NCBI GenBank assembly: GCA_946415365.1
Contig: CAMKSE010000023.1
Location: 1-64,000, forward strand
DNA: 64,000 bases
Source: an uncultured Prevotellaceae bacterium
GTDB taxonomy: Bacteria > Bacteroidota > Bacteroidia > Bacteroidales > Bacteroidaceae
Direction: 5' to 3'
Shown: positions 1 to 7,749 of the stretch, piece after piece
Layout of the letters: every line of letters starts with the position of its first letter
Position numbering within the stretch: position 1 is the first letter of the stretch
Made by a program: the position numbers and the translations under genes
The notes under the pieces: model-generated
Databases searched by the model: none
What the model was told of the DNA's origin: nothing
Seen by the model: the letters and a program-made list of their open reading frames with translations, nothing else

Positions 1-69
1 TAACAGGTTTGACATTTAATGATGGTTGTTTGAAGTTTGCTTATTTTCTATTTCTTTTTGCCTTTGCCC

Positions 70-954
70 TTAATCGATGAATCGTTTAAGAATGTCCGGG
101 TAGCCGTCAATGCGGCGATCGCGTAGGAAGGGCCACCAGCGGCGCACCTGCTCGGAGTGGTCGAGGTCGAGGCTGACAATGATACTCTCTTCCTCGTCTG
201 CAGAGGCCTCGTAGAGGATTTCACCTTGTGGTCCGGCCACGAAGGAGGTTCCCCAGAACTGGATGCCGTTCGTCATTTCCGATGGGTCGGGCTCAAAGCC
301 CAAGCGGTTGACGGTAACGACGGGGAGTCCGTTGGCAACAGCATGGCCACGCTGTACCGTCTGCCAGGCTTGACGCTGACGCTGCTGTTCCTCTGCTGTG
401 TCGCTCGATTCATAGCCGATAGCGGTGGGGTAGATGAGCAGTTCGGCCCCCTGTAGGGCCATCAGTCGGGCTGCCTCAGGATACCACTGATCCCAGCACA
501 CCATCACACCAAGACGACCAACGGATGTCTGGATGGGATGGAAGCCCAGGTCGCCGGGCGTGAAGTAGAACTTCTCGTAGTAGGCGGGGTCGTCTGGGAT
601 GTGCATCTTACGGTAGGTGCCTGCGATGGAGCCGTCGCATTCGAGCACCACGGCTGTGTTATGGTAGAGTCCTGTTGCTCGCTTCTCGAAGAGTGAGGTG
701 ACGATGACAACACCGAACTGCTTAGCCAGTTCGCCGAAGAACTTCGTCGAAGGACCAGGGATTGGCTCGGCGAGGTCGAAGTTCGAGACGTCTTCTGTCT
801 GGCAGAAGTAAAGCGAGTTGTGCAGCTCCTGGAGCACGATGAGTTGTGCACCCCGTTTGGCGAGGTCGCTGATGCCTTCTGCGAGCCGCAGCAGATTGTC
901 TTTGGTGTCAGCAGTATTGTGCTGCTGCAGGAATCCGATGTTCAGTTCTTTCAT
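70..954 (-). CDS. aguB: N-carbamoylputrescine amidase
   Basis: Carbon-nitrogen hydrolase (nitrilase superfamily) that should convert N-carbamoylputrescine to putrescine, CO2 and ammonia in the cytoplasm. The 294-aa length fits the family. The Glu-Lys-Cys triad is visible: Glu43 in LQELHNS, Lys116 in YRKMHIPDD and Cys153 in VCWDQWYPEAAR. An in-frame ATG lies 15 nt further up, but the product from 954 (MKELNIGFLQQ) starts where the family fold starts, so I chose that. It lies directly downstream of the agmatine deiminase gene on the same strand, and the pair makes the two-step agmatine-to-putrescine route. The identification rests on the triad and this pairing. Confidence 0.93.
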   Translation of the reverse strand: MKELNIGFLQQHNTADTKDNLLRLAEGISDLAKRGAQLIVLQELHNSLYFCQTEDVSNFDLAEPIPGPSTKFFGELAKQFGVVIVTSLFEKRATGLYHNTAVVLECDGSIAGTYRKMHIPDDPAYYEKFYFTPGDLGFHPIQTSVGRLGVMVCWDQWYPEAARLMALQGAELLIYPTAIGYESSDTAEEQQRQRQAWQTVQRGHAVANGLPVVTVNRLGFEPDPSEMTNGIQFWGTSFVAGPQGEILYEASADEEESIIVSLDLDHSEQVRRWWPFLRDRRIDGYPDILKRFID

Positions 955-959
955 ATCTT

Positions 960-987
960 CATTTATCATTCATCATTTATCATTCAG
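960..987. repeat. period-7/14 tandem repeat at the aguA-aguB junction
   Basis: Two adjacent 14-mers, CATTTATCATTCAT and CATTTATCATTCAG, differ at one base. They cover the end of aguA (its stop is at 982-980) and the whole gap before aguB. This is one member of a class of period-7 arrays found at many junctions in this window. Confidence 0.7.
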
Positions 988-2005
988 GCCTTAGGCCGCA
1001 GGGAAATTGCATGGTGCAGCAGTGGAGCGAGCCGTGCTGGCGGATGACCGGGCGGCAGTCGATGCCGATAATCTCACGGTTGGGGAAGGCCTCGCCGATG
1101 CGTCTTAGTGCTTCGACGTCGAGGTCGGGCTGAGCGTAGGTCGGGCAAAGCACAGCACCGTTGGCAATGAGGAAGTTAGCGTAGGTAGCCGGCAGCCTAT
1201 CGGCTCCGTCGTAGATGGGGTGGGGCATGGGTAGCTTCAGCAGACGGTAGGGCTTGCCCTCCAGCGTTCGGAAGGTCTTTAATTGCTCCTCCATCAGTCG
1301 CAGTTCCTCGTATTGTTCGTCATCAGGATCGTCACACCCTATATATAATAAGGTGTCGTCAGGACAGATGCGTACCAGCGTGTCGATATGTCCGTCAGTA
1401 TCGTCGCCAGTCAGCTGACCATGGTCGATCCAGAGGATGCGCTCAGCGTGGAGGTCGTGTTTCAAGCGTTCCTCGATCTCCTTCTGCGTCATCGGCTCAT
1501 TACGGTGTGGTGCCGTCAGACAACCCGTCGTGGTGAATACCGTGCCCTTGCCGTCGCTCTCGATACTTCCGCCTTCAAGCACAAAGTCGAGACAGTCAAT
1601 ATATTCGCCCTCCAGGGCTCCGCTGTCGTAAAGCTGGCGGTTCAGGGCGTTGTCGAGTTCGGCAGGGAACTTCTCGCCCCAGCCGTTGAAACGGAAGTCG
1701 AGCAGGCGAAGATGGCCCTTATCGTCAGTCAATGTGATGAAGCCGTGGTCGCGGGCCCAGGTGTCGTTTGAATTGAGAATGAGTTGTTGAGCATTCAGAT
1801 GTGAGAGGTCTTTGCCCTCAGGAGCCACGATGAGCAGGTGCTCGCGCTTGGAGATCTCACGGGCCATCTCTTCGTAGGTGGCGGTGATCTCACTGAGCAT
1901 TGGGGCCCAGTCAGTCTGGGCATGCGGCCAAGTCAGCTGTACGCCCCATTGCGGCTCCCATTCTGCAGGCAACCTCCACGTCTGAGTGTTTTTTTGTATG
2001 CTCAA
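980..2005 (-). CDS. aguA: agmatine deiminase
   Basis: Peptidyl-arginine-deiminase-fold enzyme that hydrolyses agmatine to N-carbamoylputrescine and ammonia, the step before AguB. Family landmarks are RLPAEWEPQWGVQLTWPH near the N-terminus, WARDHG, the DGHIDTLVR catalytic His/Asp segment and a C-terminal Cys in GSLHCCTMQ. The frame is open to an ATG at 2065, but a TAnnTTTG promoter box at 2022-2029 would put transcription inside that extension. The first usable codon after it is TTG at 2005, which gives 341 aa, the usual family length, so the start is inferred. It is probably co-transcribed with aguB. Confidence 0.9.
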   Translation of the reverse strand: MSIQKNTQTWRLPAEWEPQWGVQLTWPHAQTDWAPMLSEITATYEEMAREISKREHLLIVAPEGKDLSHLNAQQLILNSNDTWARDHGFITLTDDKGHLRLLDFRFNGWGEKFPAELDNALNRQLYDSGALEGEYIDCLDFVLEGGSIESDGKGTVFTTTGCLTAPHRNEPMTQKEIEERLKHDLHAERILWIDHGQLTGDDTDGHIDTLVRICPDDTLLYIGCDDPDDEQYEELRLMEEQLKTFRTLEGKPYRLLKLPMPHPIYDGADRLPATYANFLIANGAVLCPTYAQPDLDVEALRRIGEAFPNREIIGIDCRPVIRQHGSLHCCTMQFPCGLRPE

Positions 2006-2021
2006 AGTCAAAAATTTGCTG

Positions 2022-2059
2022 CAAAGGTACAAAAACTCTAAGAATAATTTGTATATTTG
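2022..2059. promoter_or_regulatory. divergent promoters, aguAB (-) and fetAB-like pair (+)
   Basis: The minus strand carries TACCTTTG at 2029-2022, facing aguA. The plus strand carries TATATTTG at 2052-2059, facing the ABC gene 24 nt downstream. Both match the Bacteroidetes -7 consensus TAnnTTTG, but neither has a clear -33 TTTG at the right spacing. Confidence 0.55.
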
Positions 2060-2082
2060 CACCAAAAATTAGTGTTGCCACT

Positions 2083-2685
2083 ATGTTAGAGGTCAAGGAT
2101 GCTACAATCGCTATCGGCGAGAGGACACTAGTAGAGGGGCTTTCGTTCATTGCCAAAGACGGAGCGCTGACCTGTCTGACGGGGTCGGAAGGCTCTGGCA
2201 AGACAACATTCATTCGTACGCTGATGGGCTTTCTGCCTGTCAAGGAGGGTTTTGTCAGTGTCGACGGTGAGCTGCTCACCGTCCGTTCATCCCACGTATT
2301 CCGCACGATGATGGTCTATCTGCCACAGCAGATCCAGTTGCTGACCCATCAGCTCACAGCTCCGAAGGCACCTGTCTGCAAGGCAGAGGAGTATGCTGTC
2401 TGGAATGCCGTGGTGCCGTCTGTAGAGCTGGAACGCGAACCAGAACCATTGTCACCCGAGGACATCTTTCTGTTGGCTGAGCGCACTATCAGGGAGGCTG
2501 TCGGCCGTCAGATCATCATCGCCGACGAGCCTGCTGCTCATCTCTCGCCAGAATTAACGCTTCGGATGATTACTCTTCTGCAGGAACAGACTGCCCAGGG
2601 GAAGACCGTACTGATTGCCAGCCGCAGACCGCAAATCGTGGCACAGGCCAGTCAAGTGATCGACTTAGACAAAACAGGGAAATGA
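2083..2685 (+). CDS. FetA/YbbL-like ABC transporter ATPase with degenerate motifs
   Basis: A 200-aa ATP-binding protein. Walker A is GSEGSGKTT (residues 34-42), the Q-loop is in PQQIQLL (about 81-87) and Walker B is IIIADEP (144-150). The canonical LSGGQ signature is replaced by LSPEDIFLLAERT (123-135). The H-loop histidine is absent (LIASRRPQ, 177-184). Its ATGA overlap with a YbbM/FetB-family permease suggests the partner ATPase of that exporter family, which is known from E. coli to act in iron export. The ATG at 2083 is chosen because the longer frame runs antisense through aguA. Loss of the signature and H-loop His makes normal ATP hydrolysis doubtful. Confidence 0.75.
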   Translation: MLEVKDATIAIGERTLVEGLSFIAKDGALTCLTGSEGSGKTTFIRTLMGFLPVKEGFVSVDGELLTVRSSHVFRTMMVYLPQQIQLLTHQLTAPKAPVCKAEEYAVWNAVVPSVELEREPEPLSPEDIFLLAERTIREAVGRQIIIADEPAAHLSPELTLRMITLLQEQTAQGKTVLIASRRPQIVAQASQVIDLDKTGK

Positions 2686-4346
2686 ATACAGGATTAATAT
2701 TACACACCGTTCTTGGATTGCTCTTGCTGCTGATTCCCGCAGGGGCTCTCTATCTGTTGGAGCGCAAGGCTCTCAAGTCTTTTGGTATTGCCATCGTCCG
2801 CATGGTGTTGCAACTGCTGGTGCTCTGCCTCATGGTGAGGATTCTGATACGTGTCGACAATCTTTGGCTTTCCATCCTCTGGCTGTTGCTCATGGCCTTC
2901 TATGCCGCTTGGATCGTTGTCATCCGTTGTAGGAATCAAGAAGACAAGTCGCGTGATAGTACTCAGAATCATGGGGCTGTTCCCATAATACCCGTCAGCT
3001 TGGGTTTGTTCGTGGGTGTGCTGGTGGTTGGTTTGTGGCTGCTGGGGCTAGTGTTTCCCGTTAGGATTTCTAGTGCCCGTTGGTTTGTACCAGTGACGGC
3101 CCTCTTGCTGGGACATGCTACGACGATGATGATTCGTGGCTTGAACACATACGTCTCAGCCCTCAAGGCCGACAGAGAGCAGTATGAATTCCTGCGTGGC
3201 AACGGACAACCCCATCTGAGAGCCCTGATGCCCTTCCTGCGTCGCAGTCTCTTGGCCGTTATTTCGCCCACCGTCGCCAATCTCTCCGCCTTGGGCCTCT
3301 TTTCCATGCCCCTCTTGTTGGGCGGCATCTTCATCGGCGGTGTATCGCCCATCAATGCCTTCTTCATCATGCTTTGTATGACTGTCAGTTGCGTCGCCGT
3401 CTCCGTCCTCTCACTCGGCATCACAATCTTCCTGTCCGACAGAATCTTCTTCGACAAACTGGGAAAACTGATGTTGATGCTGGCGCTGATGGTGACGATG
3501 ACGGCTTGCACAGGTCGCAAGGGTGGGGAGGCTGCTGAACAGGACGCTAACGGACTCTATGCTTCAGGAAATACAATGAGAACTGAGGCACCGGAAGCTG
3601 AAACGGCTAGTCGCAAGGCGAAGACGGTAGTGATGTACGAGATGCCGGCTAAGCTGGCAGACCGTCCTGAGCAGATTCTGAAGCGCAAGGGCTACACCAC
3701 TTCGTATAACAGTCGGACGAAGACGCCCAACTGGGTGGCGTGGCATCTGACGAAGAGCCATACCTACGGCTCCAACCAGCGCAGTCAAGAGGTGTTTGCC
3801 GAGGATGAGAGCGTGAAGGCTCCTCGTGCCACTGACAATGACTACTACAACTCGCGTTACGACCGTGGCCATATGTGTCCTGCCGGTGATAATAAATGGG
3901 ACAGACAGGCGATGACAGAGTCGTTTCTCTTCACGAACGTCTGTCCGCAGAATCACGGACTGAACAAATACGAGTGGAACGATCTGGAGATTCTCTGTCG
4001 CGACTGGGCTCGTAAGTACGGGGCTATCGATATCGTTTGCGGTCCGCTGTATTCGTCTGAAGGTGAGCGTTTTAGAGTAGGTGTAAACAGCGAACACCAG
4101 CAGAAGACCATCGGTAGAAACAAAGTGTGGGTGCCTGATGCCTTCTTCAAAGTGGTGCTCTGTCGTCAGGGGCATCCCAAGGCCATCGGATTCGTCTATC
4201 GTAACGAGGGTAAGAAACAGTCGATGGAAGAGGCTGTATGTTCCGTCGATGAGATTGAGACGATGACGGGCATCGATTTCTTCCCGGCGCTCGACGATAC
4301 GACAGAGCGTAGGGTAGAGGCCAATGCCAGCCTCTTGGAGTGGTAA
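2682..4346 (+). CDS. fusion: FetB/YbbM-family permease + DNA/RNA non-specific endonuclease
   Basis: A 554-aa protein with two unrelated halves. Residues 1-262 are very hydrophobic with at least six membrane segments and match the UPF0014/FetB (YbbM) permease family, usually about 260 aa. Residues 264-276 (LMLMLALMVTMTAC) look like a lipoprotein signal with Cys276. Residues 310-554 are a NUC/EndoG-type nuclease with the DRGH motif (394-397, catalytic His397) and N-rich metal-site segments. It seems that a permease gene and a following nuclease-lipoprotein gene lost the stop/start between them. The nuclease might still be made separately from an internal Met near 264. The gene overlaps the ATPase gene by 4 nt (ATGA). 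Confidence 0.8.
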   Translation: MNTGLILHTVLGLLLLLIPAGALYLLERKALKSFGIAIVRMVLQLLVLCLMVRILIRVDNLWLSILWLLLMAFYAAWIVVIRCRNQEDKSRDSTQNHGAVPIIPVSLGLFVGVLVVGLWLLGLVFPVRISSARWFVPVTALLLGHATTMMIRGLNTYVSALKADREQYEFLRGNGQPHLRALMPFLRRSLLAVISPTVANLSALGLFSMPLLLGGIFIGGVSPINAFFIMLCMTVSCVAVSVLSLGITIFLSDRIFFDKLGKLMLMLALMVTMTACTGRKGGEAAEQDANGLYASGNTMRTEAPEAETASRKAKTVVMYEMPAKLADRPEQILKRKGYTTSYNSRTKTPNWVAWHLTKSHTYGSNQRSQEVFAEDESVKAPRATDNDYYNSRYDRGHMCPAGDNKWDRQAMTESFLFTNVCPQNHGLNKYEWNDLEILCRDWARKYGAIDIVCGPLYSSEGERFRVGVNSEHQQKTIGRNKVWVPDAFFKVVLCRQGHPKAIGFVYRNEGKKQSMEEAVCSVDEIETMTGIDFFPALDDTTERRVEANASLLEW

Positions 4347-4377
4347 AAGAGTTAAAAAAAGATAAATCAGTATACTG

Positions 4378-4405
4378 CTCTCAACTCTCAACTCTCAACT
4401 CTCAA
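4378..4405. repeat. CTCTCAA x4 tandem heptamer
   Basis: Four perfect, contiguous copies of CTCTCAA in the gap between the nuclease fusion and the nif3-like gene, just upstream of that gene's promoter box. Confidence 0.9.
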
Positions 4406-4415
4406 CTAAAAATCG

Positions 4416-4423
4416 TACCTTTG
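4416..4423 (+). promoter_or_regulatory. promoter -7 box, possibly leaderless transcript
   Basis: TACCTTTG matches the Bacteroidetes -7 box. Only 4 nt (cagc) separate it from the GTG start at 4428, so the transcript would start at or next to the start codon. No -33 TTTG is seen; the expected place is taken by the heptamer repeat. Confidence 0.6.
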
Positions 4424-4427
4424 CAGC

Positions 4428-5213
4428 GTGAAAATAAAAGAAGTGCTGAGCGCCCTTGAACGTTTCGCGCCTCTGCCCCTCCAGGAAAGCTGGGATAATG
4501 CTGGCCTGCAGGTTGGACTGACAGAGACGGAGGTTTCAGGGGCATTATTGTGTCTGGACGTCACGGAGAAGATCGTCGATGAGGCTATCCGGAAAGGCTG
4601 CAACCTGATTGTCAGCCACCATCCGCTGTTGTTCCGAGGGCTGAAGACAATCAGTGACCTGACAGACGTGCAGCGGACAGTGATGAAAGCCATCTGCAAC
4701 GGCATTTGTGTCATCTCGATGCATACGAACATGGACAATGCCCAGGGTGGTGTGAACTTTAGAATCGCCCGAAAACTGGGTATGAAGGAGATCGCTTTCC
4801 TGTCTCCGAAGACCGTTGACGGCGTGGAGTCTGGGAGTGGTATCGTAGGAAATCTGCAGGATCCGATGGCTTCCGATGACTTTGTGCTGGCCGTGAAGAA
4901 AGCCTTCGGCGTGGAGTGCGCCATGTGTAACGAACTGCTGAGACGGCCTATCTCCAAGGTAGCTGTTTGCGGAGGGGCAGGGGACTTACTGCTCGACGAG
5001 GCTGTGAAGGCTGGTGCCGATGCCTTTATCACAGGCGAGATGCACTATCATCAGTACTTCGGCTACGAGCAGCAGATACAGATCTGCGTCATCGGGCACT
5101 ACCAGAGTGAGCAGTTTACGACAGAGATCTTCGATGAGATCATCCGTGAGGCTTGTCCTGAGGTGAAGACAGAGATTGCGGAGACCTGCACGAATCCTAT
5201 ATTATATTTATGA
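4428..5213 (+). CDS. Nif3-like dinuclear metal-centre protein
   Basis: A 261-aa member of the Nif3/YbgI (YqfO) family: hexameric proteins with a dinuclear metal site whose biochemical role is not settled. The typical N-terminus ALERFAPLPLQESWDNAGLQVG, the metal-binding SHHPLLF (His64-His65), MHTNMDNAQGG and C-terminal IGHYQSEQF are all visible. The start is GTG at 4428, which fits the family N-terminus exactly. It lies 79 nt upstream of a coiled-coil zinc-ribbon gene, a neighbour pair often seen in bacteria, so the two may be one transcript. Confidence 0.9.
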   Translation: MKIKEVLSALERFAPLPLQESWDNAGLQVGLTETEVSGALLCLDVTEKIVDEAIRKGCNLIVSHHPLLFRGLKTISDLTDVQRTVMKAICNGICVISMHTNMDNAQGGVNFRIARKLGMKEIAFLSPKTVDGVESGSGIVGNLQDPMASDDFVLAVKKAFGVECAMCNELLRRPISKVAVCGGAGDLLLDEAVKAGADAFITGEMHYHQYFGYEQQIQICVIGHYQSEQFTTEIFDEIIREACPEVKTEIAETCTNPILYL

Positions 5214-5275
5214 CGTAATAACGTGATAACGATATAACGTTATAACGAAAAAATGAAATAACGATATAACGAAAT
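5214..5275. repeat. ATAACG-based tandem repeat
   Basis: The intergenic spacer is made almost entirely of units ending in ATAACG with a spacing of about 8 nt (six or more copies), separating the nif3-like and zinc-ribbon genes. Confidence 0.7.
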
Positions 5276-5292
5276 TAAAAAAGTAAAGAATT

Positions 5293-6141
5293 ATGGCAAA
5301 GAAAGATCCGACAGATTTGTCAGTGGAAGAGAAGCTGAAGACCCTATACCAGCTTCAGAGCGCCCTCTCATCTATCGATGAGAAGCGAGCATTGCGAGGC
5401 GAGCTGCCTCTGGAGGTTCAGGACCTGGAAGATGAGATTGCAGGTCTGACAACACGTGTGGAGAAGATCAAGAATGAGATCGACGAGTTCCAGCGTGCCA
5501 TCACTATGAAGAATGGTGAGATCAACGACGCCAAGGCCAGTGTGGAGCGCTATCAGGCTCAGCTGAATGAGGTGAAGAACAACCGTGAGTATGATACCCT
5601 GTCGAAGGAGATTGAGTTCCAGACCCTGGAGATTGAACTCTGCAACAAGAAGATCCGTGAGGCTAATGCCCGTATTGCTGAGAAGAAAGAGGAACTGACT
5701 GCTAATGAAGCACTTATCAAGGAGCGTGAGGGTGATCTGGAGGTGAAGAAAGGCGAGCTCGAGGAGATTGTGACTGAGACTCGTGCCGAGGAGGAGAAGC
5801 TGAAGGAGAAGGTGAAGGATCTGGAGTCAAAGATCGAGAACCGCCTGCTGACTTCGTTCAAGCGCATCCGTAAGAATGCCCGCAACGGTCTGGGAATCGT
5901 CTATGTACAGCGTGACGCCTGCGGTGGTTGCTTCAACAAGATCCCTCCCCAGCGCCAGCTCGATATCAAGATGCACAAGAAAATCATCGTCTGCGAGTAC
6001 TGTGGCCGTATCATGATCGACCCAGAGTTGGCAGGCGTGAAGATCGACAAGATTACAGGTGAGGAGAAGAAGCCTCGTAAGCGCTCCATCCGGAAGTCAT
6101 CAACCTCAAAGAAGGTTACCGACGCCGACGATATGGAATAA
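5293..6141 (+). CDS. coiled-coil C4 zinc-ribbon protein (COG1579 type)
   Basis: A 282-aa cytoplasmic protein. Residues about 10-190 are a long heptad-rich, Glu/Lys-rich coiled coil. A zinc ribbon follows with Cys210 and Cys213 (CGGC) and Cys234 and Cys237 (CEYC), then a basic tail (KKPRKRSIRKSS). This matches the CT398/HP0958-like family of DNA/RNA-associated zinc-ribbon proteins of uncertain role. ATG at 5293. Confidence 0.88.
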   Translation: MAKKDPTDLSVEEKLKTLYQLQSALSSIDEKRALRGELPLEVQDLEDEIAGLTTRVEKIKNEIDEFQRAITMKNGEINDAKASVERYQAQLNEVKNNREYDTLSKEIEFQTLEIELCNKKIREANARIAEKKEELTANEALIKEREGDLEVKKGELEEIVTETRAEEEKLKEKVKDLESKIENRLLTSFKRIRKNARNGLGIVYVQRDACGGCFNKIPPQRQLDIKMHKKIIVCEYCGRIMIDPELAGVKIDKITGEEKKPRKRSIRKSSTSKKVTDADDME

Positions 6142-6148
6142 CTCCGTG

Positions 6149-6598
6149 TCAGAGATTTTGGTAGTCAGGAACAGACTCAAGGAACTGGTAGCACTGGTGG
6201 TCGTAATCCATCTTACAACAGTAGTGCTGTAGTCCGTTGCTGACGACAAGATAATCCACTTTCAGCAGAAGATTGTAGGCAGATATTTGGTCGAAGGTCT
6301 TCTGCTGAAGTTGTATGGTAGGGGCTTTGTATTCGACAATCATCCGAGGACAGAGCTCCTTATTATATAATAATGTATCGCAGCGCAGTTTCTTCTCCCC
6401 GATGCGCAGTTCCACCTCGTTGGCAAGCAGTCCCTTGGGGTAGCCTTTCTGTTCCACCAAGTAGTGAGTGAAGTGCTGACGCACCCATTCCTCAGGTGTC
6501 AGCGCCACCCATTTTCGACGCAGGAAGTCGAAAATCTGACGTTTTTCACCCTTCTCTTGTATTTTTGTAGGGTATGGAGGTAGGTTTAATCGAAACAT
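6149..6598 (-). CDS. orphan HsdR N-terminal-like (PD-(D/E)xK) protein
   Basis: A 149-aa stand-alone protein resembling the N-terminal nuclease domain of type I restriction R subunits (HSDR_N). The PD-(D/E)xK core is visible: Asp74 in LRCDTLLY, then Glu89-x-Lys91 in MIVEYKAP, and a following QISAYN helix. No helicase, specificity or methylase gene is nearby, so this is not a working restriction system. Such orphans are common in Bacteroidetes and of unknown role. I chose the ATG at 6598 over 6628 because the promoter box (6625-6618) lies between them. Its stop faces the zinc-ribbon gene. Confidence 0.75.
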   Translation of the reverse strand: MFRLNLPPYPTKIQEKGEKRQIFDFLRRKWVALTPEEWVRQHFTHYLVEQKGYPKGLLANEVELRIGEKKLRCDTLLYNKELCPRMIVEYKAPTIQLQQKTFDQISAYNLLLKVDYLVVSNGLQHYCCKMDYDHQCYQFLESVPDYQNL

Positions 6599-6603
6599 TT
6601 TTG

Positions 6604-6625
6604 TATCTTTGCAAGCGCAAAAGTA
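6604..6625. promoter_or_regulatory. face-to-face overlapping promoters, holA (+) and HsdR-N-like gene (-)
   Basis: Plus strand: TATCTTTG at 6604-6611. Minus strand: TACTTTTG at 6625-6618. The boxes are 6 bp apart and point towards each other, so each start point would fall in or next to the other's -7 box and only one polymerase could bind at a time. Confidence 0.6.
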
Positions 6626-6648
6626 CAAATAATATTCGAAATAACGCT

Positions 6649-7677
6649 ATGGCTGAGGCAAAAAATGTAAGTTTCGACAGTATTATGGCCGATTTGAAGG
6701 CCCGACAATTCGCTCTCGTCTACTATCTGATGGGCGACGAATCCTACTATATCGATCAGATTGCCGATTATATTGCCGAGCATGTGCTGCAGCCTGAGGA
6801 GCGTGATTTCAACCAGACCGTATTGTTTGGCTCCGACGTGAATGCCTCGCAGATCGCCGATTATGCACGGCGTTATCCAATGATGTCGGAAAAGCAGGTT
6901 ATTATCGTCAAAGAGGCTCAAAACGTGAAGAACACAGAGGCTCTGGAGCGTTATTTCAAGCAGCCGATGCCATCAACGATCCTCGTGATGTGCCATAAGA
7001 ATGGTACCGTTGACGGCAGAAAAAGGGAGTACGTAAAGGCCATCAGGTCGGCTGGCGTGCTCTTCGAGAGCAAAAAACTGTCGGACAAGGAACTGCCGCT
7101 TTTCATCGAGCGCTATCTTTCTGCCCGTCAGGTGAGCATCGATCCGAAATCCACGCAGATGATAGCCGACAACATCGGCGCCGACCTCAGCCGCCTGACC
7201 AGTGAGCTGGACAAGGTGATCCTCTCGCTGCCGGAGCAGGATAGGAGAGTGACCCCTCAGGTGGTGGAAGACCAGATTGGAGTCAGCAAGGATTTCAACG
7301 GATTTGAGCTGCGGACAGCTATCGTGAACAAGAATGTGTTCAAGGCAAATCAGATAATCAAATATTTTGACGAAAATCCGAAGGCTGGAAGCATCTACTC
7401 TTTTCTCCCGTTGCTCTTCAATTTTTTCCAGAATCTGATGATCGCCTATTATTCGCCAAATCCGAAGAGTCAGGAAGCTGTCGCAGATTGGCTCGAATTG
7501 CGAAATCCGTGGGCTGCCAAAGATTATATGACTGGTATGAGAAACTACTCTGGAATGAAAGTGATGCAGATAATTTCTAAGATACGCGAAATAGATGCGA
7601 AAAGTAAGGGATTGGACAACCCCAACACCCCTCCAGGGGAGCTTATGAAGGAACTGATTTTTTACATTTTGCACTGA
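6649..7677 (+). CDS. holA: DNA polymerase III subunit delta
   Basis: A 342-aa clamp-loader subunit that opens the beta clamp. Typical delta features are ALVYYLMGDESYYIDQIADYI at the N-terminus, YPMMSEKQVIIVKEAQ, the middle LSRLTSELDKVILSL, and the C-terminal helical collar with NPWAAKDY and PPGELMKELIFYIL. The start is ATG 6649, downstream of the TATCTTTG promoter at 6604. The frame is open 75 nt further up but this would precede the promoter. Followed by a strong terminator. Confidence 0.93.
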   Translation: MAEAKNVSFDSIMADLKARQFALVYYLMGDESYYIDQIADYIAEHVLQPEERDFNQTVLFGSDVNASQIADYARRYPMMSEKQVIIVKEAQNVKNTEALERYFKQPMPSTILVMCHKNGTVDGRKREYVKAIRSAGVLFESKKLSDKELPLFIERYLSARQVSIDPKSTQMIADNIGADLSRLTSELDKVILSLPEQDRRVTPQVVEDQIGVSKDFNGFELRTAIVNKNVFKANQIIKYFDENPKAGSIYSFLPLLFNFFQNLMIAYYSPNPKSQEAVADWLELRNPWAAKDYMTGMRNYSGMKVMQIISKIREIDAKSKGLDNPNTPPGELMKELIFYILH

Positions 7678-7723
7678 TTTGACCCTTATTTTGCTTCTTT
7701 TTCACTCTAGAATTTCTAAAAAC

Positions 7724-7749
7724 AGCACTTTTCGTGAGTGCTTTTTTTA
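7724..7749 (+). terminator. rho-independent terminator after holA
   Basis: Stem AGCACT (7724-7729) with AGTGCT (7737-7742), a 7-nt loop and a run of seven T. Confidence 0.75.
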
